From Thermostichus vulcanus str. 'Rupite' (GTDB taxonomy: Bacteria > Cyanobacteriota > Cyanobacteriia > Thermostichales > Thermostichaceae): 45,753 nucleotides of DNA. Where the stretch lies: positions 1 to 45,753 of the forward strand of contig NZ_JAFIRA010000032.1 in NCBI RefSeq assembly GCF_022848905.1, read 5' to 3'. Shown here piece by piece: positions 8,398 to 15,830 of this stretch (position 1 is its first letter; every line of letters starts with the position of its first letter). The position numbers and the translations under genes are program-made. Below the pieces are notes generated by a model. It was not told the origin of the DNA. It searched no databases and saw only the letters and a program-made list of their open reading frames with translations.

Positions 8398-9450
8398 TTA
8401 CTCGCGCCCGCGATTTCTGCCCAAGGCATCCCCTGCCAACACCAACAGCACCACCAACGCTTGGATCACCTGCGCCACTGCCGCTGGGATCTGCATCCGT
8501 ACCTGCAATGCCTCTGCCCCAATATTTAAGGCGGAGAACAAATAGGCCGCCACCAAGACCCCCACGGGCTGCAACTGCCCCAACAAAGCCACCAAAATGG
8601 CACTGAAGCCGTAATTATCAGAAATCGTGCCCTTCAAACGGGTGATGGTGGTACTGACTTCGATAATGCCCGCCAACCCCGCCAGTCCCCCACTGATCAA
8701 CAAAGCCATTAAAATATTTCGTCCCACCGGGATCCCCATCGTGCGGGCCACACTGGCACGGGATCCCACCGCTCGCAACTGAAACCCCAACGATGTTCGC
8801 CACAACAGCACATAGACAATCCCGACCAACAACACCGCCATCACCACACCCAAGTGCAAGCGGGTATCCAGCAGCCGAGGCAATCGTGCCACCGCTGCAA
8901 ACTGAGCCGATTCCGGTAAAAACCCCTTGGGATCCCGCAGGGGGCTACGGGCCATGTAGCGCACCCACAAAATGCCGATGTAGTTCAGCATCAGGGTAAC
9001 GATGATCAAATTCATACCCCGTTTCAGATGCAGCCAACCCGCCAACCCACTCCACAGCACCCCTCCCGCCACTCCCGCCAACACCATCAGCGGCAGCACC
9101 AGCCAAGCCGGTTGATCCGCCATATTCAGAGCGACGGCTGCCCCCGCCAAAGCCCCCAAGTGGTACTGCCCTTCCGCGCCGATATTCCACACCTTGCAGC
9201 GAAAGGCTATCGTCAACCCCAACCCCATGATCAACAGCGGCGTCGCCCGCAACGCCGTTTCTGTTAGGGATCGTTGGCTACCCAAAGCCCCCTGCAGCAT
9301 CACCCCATAAGCCGTCAGCGGGTTATGTCCCGCCAGGGCAATCAACAGTGCCCCCAACAACAGTGCTACTCCTGCCCCCAGCAGCGGCATCGCCACCAGG
9401 GATCCCTTGCCCAGCCGCAACGGAGTCGACCGCGAAAGCCACCCCTGCAC
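8398..9450 (-). CDS. BMP-type ABC transporter permease
   Basis: Membrane subunit of an ABC importer of the BMP/NupP (YufP) class, which belongs to the ribose/branched-chain amino acid permease superfamily. The 350-residue protein has about nine hydrophobic segments. Diagnostic stretches are ETALRATPLLIMGLGLTIAF, KVWNIGAEGQYHLGALAGA and AVGSRASVARTMGIPVGRN. It starts with GTG at 9448-9450, directly abutting the stop of the ATPase gene, so translation is probably coupled. Characterised systems of this class use two different permeases. The second (NupQ/YufQ-like) is not next to this gene nor elsewhere in the window. Confidence 0.88.
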   Translation of the reverse strand: MQGWLSRSTPLRLGKGSLVAMPLLGAGVALLLGALLIALAGHNPLTAYGVMLQGALGSQRSLTETALRATPLLIMGLGLTIAFRCKVWNIGAEGQYHLGALAGAAVALNMADQPAWLVLPLMVLAGVAGGVLWSGLAGWLHLKRGMNLIIVTLMLNYIGILWVRYMARSPLRDPKGFLPESAQFAAVARLPRLLDTRLHLGVVMAVLLVGIVYVLLWRTSLGFQLRAVGSRASVARTMGIPVGRNILMALLISGGLAGLAGIIEVSTTITRLKGTISDNYGFSAILVALLGQLQPVGVLVAAYLFSALNIGAEALQVRMQIPAAVAQVIQALVVLLVLAGDALGRNRGRE

Positions 9451-11004
9451 CTACTCTCTCCCCGCCATCCACAGGCCCAATTGATGAATATCCACCCGTT
9501 CTGCTGCGGTTTCGCCGCGAATTTTCCCCTCGTAGAGCACCACGATACGGTCGCTCAATTGCAGGATCTCCTCCAGCTCCGTCGAAATGAGCAGGATACC
9601 TGCTCCCATCTGCCGTTGTTGCAACAGTTGATGATGCACGTATTCAATAGCGCTGATATCCAGCCCCCGCGTCGGTTGTGCCGCCAAAATCAGTTGCGGT
9701 TGCCGCGCCAATTCCCGTCCCAGCACCAATTTTTGGGCATTGCCCCCGGACAGTTTCCCAGCCCGTGTTTGGATGGAAGGGGTTTTCACCGTAAATTGCA
9801 ACACCAACTGCTGGGCAAACCGGGCAATCGCCCGCCAATCCAGCCAGCCCCGCCGACAATAGGGATCCCGCTCCACATCCCGTAAAATCGTGTTTTCCGC
9901 AACACTAAAGTCGGAGAGCAGGCCCATGCTGTAGCGATCCGAGGGAATGTGGGCTAAGTTCACCGGCCCCGATTCGGCAAAGCGTAATGTCCCCGCTTGG
10001 ATGGGCCGCAGGCCAGCGATCACCTCCTCCAATTCCCGTTGGCCATTGCCATCCACCCCCGCCACGCCGACAATTTCTCCGGCCCGTACCTGGAGGTGGA
10101 TCCCTTGCAAAGCGGGCAAACCCCGGTCGCTTAGGGCCACTACCCCCTCCAGTCGCAAGAGGGGATCCCCTAGTGAGCCTGGTTCCCCGGCCTTCCCCCA
10201 GGAGGCCGGTTTGATCTCCCGCCCCACCATCATCTGGGCCAGCAGCCGTTCACAACCGGCGGATCCCAGACTTTGTAGCTGTTCGGCTACCGCCACCGTA
10301 CCGACCGTTTTGCCATCCCGCAGCACCGTCACCCGATGACAGAGGGCCAGCACCTCCTTCAACTTGTGGGAAATAAAGACAATCCCCGTGCCCTGGGCAG
10401 CCAAAGCCCGCAGCGTCTGCAACAGTTCTTCCACCTCCTGGGGCGTCAGTACCGCCGTCGGCTCATCCAGGATCAGAATATCGGCGCCGCGATAGATGGC
10501 CTTGAGGATCTCTACCCGCTGTTGCTCTCCCACCGAAAGCTGGGCCACCTGGGCCGCCGGATCCACCTGCAACCCGTAGCGCTCTGCCAGTTGCCGCAGC
10601 TGTTCGTGTAGTTGTTTGGTGTTCTCCTGGAGCCAGCCGGATCCCTGCCCTAAAACAATGTTGTCTGCCACCGTAAAGCTTTGCACCAACATAAAATGCT
10701 GATGCACCATGCCAATCCCCCGCTGGATGGCCTGGCGTGGGGATCCGATCCGCACCGATTGGCCGCGCAAACGGATCTGGCCGCTATCCGGTTGGTAAAG
10801 GCCCGCCAGGATGTTCATCAGGGTGGTTTTCCCGGCTCCGTTTTCCCCGAGCAGGGCGTGGATCTCTCCTGGGCGCAGCTCAAAATCGACTCCATCGTTG
10901 GCCAGTACCCCCGGGAAGGCTTTGCGGATCCCCTGCATCTGCACCAGTGGCGTATCGGCGGGGATCCCAGTGCGGTCGGCGGCGCTCAGGTGGGAAAGCT
11001 GCAT
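9451..11004 (-). CDS. BMP-type ABC transporter, double ATPase subunit
   Basis: Tandem ATPase of a sugar/nucleoside ABC importer (NupO/YufO, RbsA-like), about 517 residues. The first domain has Walker A GENGAGKTT, signature LSVGEQQRVEILKA and Walker B ILILDEPTAVLTPQE. The second has a degenerate Walker A (GVDGNGQRE), signature LSGGNAQKLVLGRELA, and LILAAQPTRGLD in place of a normal Walker B. That asymmetry is usual in this family. The ATG at 11004 fits the family start; a TTG at 11034 is in frame. It lies between the Rieske oxygenase and the permease, in one minus-strand operon. Confidence 0.9.
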   Translation of the reverse strand: MQLSHLSAADRTGIPADTPLVQMQGIRKAFPGVLANDGVDFELRPGEIHALLGENGAGKTTLMNILAGLYQPDSGQIRLRGQSVRIGSPRQAIQRGIGMVHQHFMLVQSFTVADNIVLGQGSGWLQENTKQLHEQLRQLAERYGLQVDPAAQVAQLSVGEQQRVEILKAIYRGADILILDEPTAVLTPQEVEELLQTLRALAAQGTGIVFISHKLKEVLALCHRVTVLRDGKTVGTVAVAEQLQSLGSAGCERLLAQMMVGREIKPASWGKAGEPGSLGDPLLRLEGVVALSDRGLPALQGIHLQVRAGEIVGVAGVDGNGQRELEEVIAGLRPIQAGTLRFAESGPVNLAHIPSDRYSMGLLSDFSVAENTILRDVERDPYCRRGWLDWRAIARFAQQLVLQFTVKTPSIQTRAGKLSGGNAQKLVLGRELARQPQLILAAQPTRGLDISAIEYVHHQLLQQRQMGAGILLISTELEEILQLSDRIVVLYEGKIRGETAAERVDIHQLGLWMAGRE

Positions 11005-11061
11005 GGGTGAAGGGGTCAATGAACAACCATTCAAAAACTAGGAAAACCGGGAAACCCTACG

Positions 11062-12090
11062 TCAGGGAAGCACTCCAAACCGTAAGCCCAATGCCTTCAG
11101 CCAGCGCCGATACACAATGGCGGATTGATCCGAGGCCAGGTGTAGCTCCTGTTGCGGATCCAAGGGCAGTTGCACAGGCCGTTGCGACTCCAAAATCGGG
11201 ATATCCTGCAACACAATCGCCTCCTGCCAGTCCAGCAATTCCTGCGCTGGGGTGTCGTGGGCGTAGTTCATGGCCATCAACATCCACAGGGTGCTTTCCT
11301 GCTCCGAGTGGGGAGTGACCGTCAGCAAAATGGCCACACACTGCTCGGCAGAATCTTTGCGCAAATAGGCGGTTAGGGGGCGCAGAGCACGATAGGTATA
11401 AGACACCCTCTCCCCCACCCCCGTACCATAGGGATCCGGCTGATACACCTGCACGTTTTCCGCCAGCACCCCCTCTGGGGTGATTTGCACCGGATAGTCC
11501 GGGATCCCGGCATGGGCCGGATCCCCCAAAATCCCCTCGTGCACAAAGGGAAAATGGCTGACATCCAGGAAGTTTTCAATGGCGCGGGTTCCACAGGCAC
11601 GAACACGATACCCCCGGGACGACAAAGGGCGAAAGCTGGGATCCCCCCACTCTGGGAAGGGGGGAATTTGTTGTTGCGGCTCGGTCAAACAGACCCAGAT
11701 CAACCCATAGCGCTCCTGTACTGCATAGGTGGGGATGCAGGCGCGTCGGGGGGGCGTTTGCTCCGGGTGGGCGGGAATATGAATACACCGCCCCTGCGCA
11801 TCGAACACCCAGCCGTGGTAAGGGCAGATCAGGGTGGATTCTTTGACGGTGCCCAAGGAGAGGGCCGTGCCGCGGTGGACGCAGCGATCCGCCCAACAGC
11901 ACCACTCCCCTTCCGCGTTCCAGAGCAGCAGATCTTCTTCTAGCAGCCGTATTGGCACCGGCTGAGGGGTGGTTTCCAGATCCTGCCGCCGTGCTACCGC
12001 ATGCCAATCCCCTCGGATCAGCGGATCCTGCATCGGATCCACCGTTGCGGTTGGCGCTTGGGAGATGGAATCCGAAGATCGTTCGCTCAT
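11062..12090 (-). CDS. Rieske oxygenase embedded in ABC transporter operon
   Basis: A 342-residue Rieske non-heme iron oxygenase alpha-type subunit. The cluster ligands are C70-x-H72 (DRCVHRG) and C89-x2-H92 (CPYHGW). The mononuclear iron motif is FLDVSHFPFVHEG (D-x2-H-x4-H). I chose the ATG at 12090 (MSERSSDS); the open frame extends to 12237 without a better start. It lies 49 bases downstream of the substrate-binding protein gene and 57 bases upstream of the ATPase gene, all on the minus strand, which suggests action on the imported compound. Methylxanthine N-demethylases are Rieske enzymes of this general build, so a modified purine is a reasonable but unproven substrate. No reductase gene is adjacent. 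Confidence 0.82.
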   Translation of the reverse strand: MSERSSDSISQAPTATVDPMQDPLIRGDWHAVARRQDLETTPQPVPIRLLEEDLLLWNAEGEWCCWADRCVHRGTALSLGTVKESTLICPYHGWVFDAQGRCIHIPAHPEQTPPRRACIPTYAVQERYGLIWVCLTEPQQQIPPFPEWGDPSFRPLSSRGYRVRACGTRAIENFLDVSHFPFVHEGILGDPAHAGIPDYPVQITPEGVLAENVQVYQPDPYGTGVGERVSYTYRALRPLTAYLRKDSAEQCVAILLTVTPHSEQESTLWMLMAMNYAHDTPAQELLDWQEAIVLQDIPILESQRPVQLPLDPQQELHLASDQSAIVYRRWLKALGLRFGVLP

Positions 12091-12139
12091 GACCCGCACC
12101 TTTGAGTTGCTTGGGGATCCCCGGCGAGGGGGAATGGAG

Positions 12140-13168
12140 TTAATTGGGCTGGAAGGGCACTTCCAATTCGCCACTTTGGATCTTGGCCAGGGTTGCTTCG
12201 TAGAGGGCGAGGGTTTCCGGGCTGATGCGGTCTTCAAAGGCCGGGTTAAACTCTAGCCGCACGGCATCGTCTGCGACCCCCAGCGAGTAGTACTGCTCGG
12301 CGTAGGTACCGGCTTGGGTGTCTTTCAACATCTGTTCAAAGGTGGGCTCCAGGTTCCAGACGATATTGGTCACCACCACCTCCGGGCCCAGCTCCGTCAT
12401 GTTGCCCACATAGCCGGTGCTAAAGCCTTCTATCTCCTTGGCTGCCTCGATGGATCCCCAGGTGGGGCCTTGACCGCAGCCAATCCAAAAATCCACGCCG
12501 GTTTCCGCTTGGGCTAAAGCGGCTTCCTTGGCCCGCCCGACATCGTACCAATCCCCCACCGCCACATCCGTGAGCGTTGCCTCTGGGTTGACCAACTGCG
12601 CCCCCGCCAAGAGGGCATTGCCCATCGCTTTACACACCGGAATCTCAAACCCGTAGAGGGCTCCCAGCTTACCGGTTTGGCTCAGTTCTCCTGCCAGGAT
12701 CCCCACCAGATAGGCCCCCTCATGAAAGGGCTGGTCATAGTCGGAGACATTCTCGCTGACCCGACCAATCGCCCCACCCCAAGAGAAGTTCACCTCTGGA
12801 AAGTCTTCTGCCACCGCAAACACAGCATCCTGATGGTTAAAGGAATGGCCGATGATCAGGTCAAAATCCTGCTCAGCGTACTGGCGCAACACCCGCTCCA
12901 CATCGGGATCCGGGATCTGCTCCACAATCGCCACCTCTACCCCTTTGGCCTGCAGCGCTTTACCTGCATCGGCAGCCACCTGGTTCCAGGAGCCGTCGTT
13001 GGCAGTTCCTCCCAGGATGATTGCCAGCTTCATGCCGCTGATATCGCTACTCGATTGCGCCTGGGCTGTCCGTCCCAACGCAAAAAGGCTGAGCAGAGCC
13101 GCCGCCAGCGCTAACCGTGAAATCCATTCCTGAATACAACCCGACCGAAAGCAAGCCAGCCTAGACAT
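12140..13168 (-). CDS. BMP family ABC transporter substrate-binding protein
   Basis: Periplasmic binding protein of the BMP/PnrA-like family, which captures nucleosides or related purines. The 342-residue protein opens with a signal peptide (hydrophobic RLALAAALLSLFALG, probable cleavage after AQA). Family features follow: AIILGGTANDGSWNQVAADA, DFDLIIGHSFNHQDAVFAVAE, NVSDYDQPFHEGAYLVGILAG and VDFWIGCGQGPTWGSIEAA. No lipobox is evident, unlike many Gram-positive homologues. ATG at 13168 is preferred; a GTG at 13198 is also in frame. It is the first gene of the importer operon. Confidence 0.88.
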   Translation of the reverse strand: MSRLACFRSGCIQEWISRLALAAALLSLFALGRTAQAQSSSDISGMKLAIILGGTANDGSWNQVAADAGKALQAKGVEVAIVEQIPDPDVERVLRQYAEQDFDLIIGHSFNHQDAVFAVAEDFPEVNFSWGGAIGRVSENVSDYDQPFHEGAYLVGILAGELSQTGKLGALYGFEIPVCKAMGNALLAGAQLVNPEATLTDVAVGDWYDVGRAKEAALAQAETGVDFWIGCGQGPTWGSIEAAKEIEGFSTGYVGNMTELGPEVVVTNIVWNLEPTFEQMLKDTQAGTYAEQYYSLGVADDAVRLEFNPAFEDRISPETLALYEATLAKIQSGELEVPFQPN

Positions 13169-13257
13169 GCAGAGGGATCCCTGAAGAAATCGGTACACTC
13201 ATTGAGTACCACCCGCCCTCAGCAGCAAACGTATTCTCGACTACACTTTTCCGGCCT

Positions 13258-13677
13258 TCAGCCTTTCGGGATCAGTCGTTTCGGACAGGCGGCCCGGATG
13301 TGGGATTCACTCAGATCGGGCATGAGAGCCAAGGCCCGCTGGGCATCGATCTGCGCCTCACACACCGCTTCCAACACCTGTTCCCCCATTAAGGAAAGGG
13401 GCATATCGGCGGTTTGCTCGGGATCCGTATTCACGGAAATCTGTCGCACCCCCAGCGGCGGCGGCGGCAAGACGGGATCCGGCTCTTCGGGTGGCATTGT
13501 GGTGGAAGTACCCACATCCAACTGCAATTGGGCAAAGGCTACACCGCCCCCCAATATCAACAGGGATCCCAGTAGCAATCCCCATCCCATCCCGTGCATC
13601 CCTTGGCAAGGCCGAGATGGATTCTTGCATCGCTTCCATCGCTCAGGCCCGCTCATGTCCACAGCCCCATGACTCAT
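13258..13677 (-). CDS. hypothetical membrane-anchored or secreted protein
   Basis: A 139-residue protein I do not recognise. It has a basic N-terminus, then a hydrophobic segment (GMGWGLLLGSLLILGGGVAFA, about residues 29-49) that could be a signal or anchor. A Pro-rich linker (PDPVLPPPPLG) and a C-terminal part with two cysteines (AVCEAQIDAQ, IRAACPKR) follow. It lies about 90 bases upstream of the importer operon on the same strand and is divergent from the ExoD-like gene. Start ATG at 13677; MSGPERW at 13656 is an alternative. Confidence 0.5.
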   Translation of the reverse strand: MSHGAVDMSGPERWKRCKNPSRPCQGMHGMGWGLLLGSLLILGGGVAFAQLQLDVGTSTTMPPEEPDPVLPPPPLGVRQISVNTDPEQTADMPLSLMGEQVLEAVCEAQIDAQRALALMPDLSESHIRAACPKRLIPKG

Positions 13678-13820
13678 GCCACCTCTCCAGAACCACCCAT
13701 GCGTTCAGAATATCCAACAGGTTTTGCAGTAGGCTAGCGTTGGTCTTCTAGATCTGACCCTGGATCTGCACAAAGTTCGAGCACTGGTACCCATCGCTTT
13801 TCCCACAAGTCATTCCCTTT

Positions 13821-14474
13821 ATGGCTCGTCTATCTCAGGAGCTAGCCCTGTTTTCCCAAATCCAGAGCCTGGTGGATCCCCTCAGCTCCCCTGCCTCCGA
13901 GGCGGGATCCCTTGAAGAAAGGATCCGAGTCGAGCAAATCTTGAAACTGGCGGGCGAACGCAGCTTTGGGTTGTTTTTGGTTGTCCTGTCCCTACCTTCG
14001 GCTTTACCCCTGCCTGCCCCGGGCTACTCGACACCCTTTGGCCTGTTGATTGTCCTGCTGGCGGCTCAGTTGGCAATGGGGCGAACCACCCCCTGGTTAC
14101 CGGAATGGGTGTTGCAAAAATCAATTCAACTGAATCAATTTCAAAGGCTGGTGCAGGCCGGGATCCCTTGGTTGCAACGCATTGAAAAAATTTCTCGCCC
14201 CCGTTGGACTTATCTGTGTACATCGCGTCTGAGCCGAGGGGTTTTGGGCACCTTGATTACTCTCATGGGGATTTCCATGATCATTCCGATCCCGGGCACC
14301 AATACCCTACCGGCGATAGGGGTTTTTGTGACTGCCTTTGGTCTGATGGAAGAAGACGGGATCCTGTGTAGTTTGGGATCCCTGATTTGTGTGGCGGGTG
14401 GATTCCTGACCACTTCGATTTTGGTGGGGCTATGGCTAGGAGGAGCTACTTTGCTGGATTGGCTGGGTTGGTAG
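13821..14474 (+). CDS. ExoD-family membrane protein
   Basis: A 217-residue protein of the ExoD (exopolysaccharide synthesis) family. It has a soluble N-terminus with the family motif ILKLAGERSFGLFLVVLSLPSALPLP near residue 45. The GYSTPFGLLIVLLAAQLAMG segment follows, with two long hydrophobic stretches near the C-terminus (MGISMIIPIPGTNTLPAIG and GFLTTSILVGLWLG). The molecular role of ExoD is poorly defined; it was named from rhizobial exopolysaccharide mutants. No obvious Shine-Dalgarno precedes the ATG at 13821. Confidence 0.75.
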   Translation: MARLSQELALFSQIQSLVDPLSSPASEAGSLEERIRVEQILKLAGERSFGLFLVVLSLPSALPLPAPGYSTPFGLLIVLLAAQLAMGRTTPWLPEWVLQKSIQLNQFQRLVQAGIPWLQRIEKISRPRWTYLCTSRLSRGVLGTLITLMGISMIIPIPGTNTLPAIGVFVTAFGLMEEDGILCSLGSLICVAGGFLTTSILVGLWLGGATLLDWLGW

Positions 14475-14517
14475 AAGGGTAGTGCGGGCCACTCTGATTC
14501 GGCTTGTTACTCAACTT

Positions 14518-14539
14518 AATATTCAACTTGTAGAATATT
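14518..14539. promoter_or_regulatory. inverted repeat upstream of PadR gene, candidate operator
   Basis: AATATTC at 14518-14524 and GAATATT at 14533-14539 are perfect inverted copies separated by eight bases, 44-65 bases before the PadR start codon. PadR proteins usually autoregulate through palindromes of this general size, so this is a reasonable operator candidate. Confidence 0.4.
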
Positions 14540-14582
14540 CCTGCTGGGATATCCTAGAAATAGCCCTTTATCTTAACGGCGC

Positions 14583-15185
14583 ATGTCCCTTGCCCATGCC
14601 ATCCTGGCCAGCCTTGTGGAAGAGGCCACCAGCGGCTACGAACTGGTGAAAGACTTTAACGAGCGTATTGCCTGCTACTGGCAAGCCAGCCAACAACAGA
14701 TTTATCGGGAACTCAACCGCCTGGAAGAACAGGGGTGGATCGCAGGAGAACGGGTGATCCAAACCGACCGGCCCAATAAAAAGCTTTACCGCATTACTCC
14801 CGCAGGATTGCAGGCCCTCAAAGAATGGGTGGCGCAGCCCTCTGACCCAGCGGCAATTCGAGAAGAACTGTTGGTGAAGGTGCTGGCGGGGTATCTGGTG
14901 GATCCCTTGGTGATTCGGGCGGAAGTGCAACGGCGACGGGAATACCATCAGGCGCGTTTGGAGCATTATCACCAAGTGGAGGAGGCGTATTTTCAGAACT
15001 TGACGGCGGCTCCACTCCCAAAGCAATTTATGTACCGAACCCTGCGTCGCGGCATCCGCTACGAAGCTGACTGGGTGGCTTGGTGCGACGAAACTCTGGA
15101 GTGGCTCAATGGCACAGCTTCATCTGCAACTCCTGGAACGAAACCTGAAGCGGCTGCGGATTGGCTTGCGACCAATCTCGGCTAA
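14583..15185 (+). CDS. PadR family transcriptional regulator
   Basis: A 200-residue winged-helix repressor-like protein. The N-terminal DNA-binding domain has the PadR hallmarks LAHAILASLVEEATSGYELV, YRELNRLEEQGWI and the wing region KKLYRITPAGLQALKEW. The C-terminal Vir-like helical domain (about residues 95-175) should mediate dimerisation. The ligand or signal is unknown. An inverted repeat lies just upstream. The end of the gene overlaps the next gene by 77 bases in another frame, which suggests co-transcription. Confidence 0.88.
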   Translation: MSLAHAILASLVEEATSGYELVKDFNERIACYWQASQQQIYRELNRLEEQGWIAGERVIQTDRPNKKLYRITPAGLQALKEWVAQPSDPAAIREELLVKVLAGYLVDPLVIRAEVQRRREYHQARLEHYHQVEEAYFQNLTAAPLPKQFMYRTLRRGIRYEADWVAWCDETLEWLNGTASSATPGTKPEAAADWLATNLG

Positions 15186-15663
15186 GCAGGTTCTTTTGCG
15201 GGCAGGGGTAGGGATCCTGTTATTGGGGCTGGGATCCCAGCTTTGGGGTCGTTCCCTTTTGTTTGGCCTAATTTGTTGGGGGGTTGGCGTGGGCATTGGG
15301 ATCCCTTGGGGCTTGGGCCATACCTTGTGCTTGGATCGGGAAACCCAAACGGTTTCCCTGACACAGCATCGTGGCCCCTGGGGATTGTGGCGACAGCGGG
15401 TTTTTTCCTATCCCTGGGCTCAGTTGCAAACGGTGCGGATGCATCGCCTTGGCCGGGAGGTTTTGGATAACCAAGCTCAAGAGAGTTTTCAAGTGCAAAG
15501 CCAAGTGCGATTGCGGTTTCAGGGGGAAGATTTTGAACGAGAAGAGGTGATTGCCCACTTCAGCAGCCAATCGGGCCTGAAAGGGGCGGAGCCGGAAGCC
15601 TTTCTGTTGTCGGAGCGCCTGGTGCGTTGGATACAACCTTATCTATCTTCCTCAAGCCCGTAA
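15109..15663 (+). CDS. hypothetical small membrane protein overlapping PadR gene
   Basis: A 184-residue protein with a basic N-terminus and two adjacent hydrophobic segments (residues ~32-45 and ~50-68, GVGILLLGLG and LLFGLICWGVGVGIG). A soluble tail with beta character follows (LCLDRETQTVSLTQ). I do not recognise a family; the hydrophobic hairpin plus beta tail is reminiscent of PH-like membrane proteins. The ATG at 15109 gives a 77-base overlap with the PadR gene, which is unusual. A later non-ATG start is possible. PadR genes often lie beside the membrane protein they control. Confidence 0.6.
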   Translation: MAQLHLQLLERNLKRLRIGLRPISAKQVLLRAGVGILLLGLGSQLWGRSLLFGLICWGVGVGIGIPWGLGHTLCLDRETQTVSLTQHRGPWGLWRQRVFSYPWAQLQTVRMHRLGREVLDNQAQESFQVQSQVRLRFQGEDFEREEVIAHFSSQSGLKGAEPEAFLLSERLVRWIQPYLSSSSP

Positions 15664-15830
15664 CAAATCTAACTTTCTTGGGATCCCCAACTCCTGTAGA
15701 TTGCTTGTTATGTTATCTACTGAACTGAATTGAGGTCGCGCTGAGAATGATCGCGAAAGTTCTCTGGAATACTTGAAGGTGTGTTGAGAATGGATTCATC
15801 ATGAATGGACAGCCTGTGTGAGCCGACTGG

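Noticed and set aside
11062-12090. Second Rieske oxygenase as a pheophorbide a oxygenase
   Set aside because: Its position inside a nucleoside-type importer operon and weaker resemblance to the PaO group argue for a small imported substrate.
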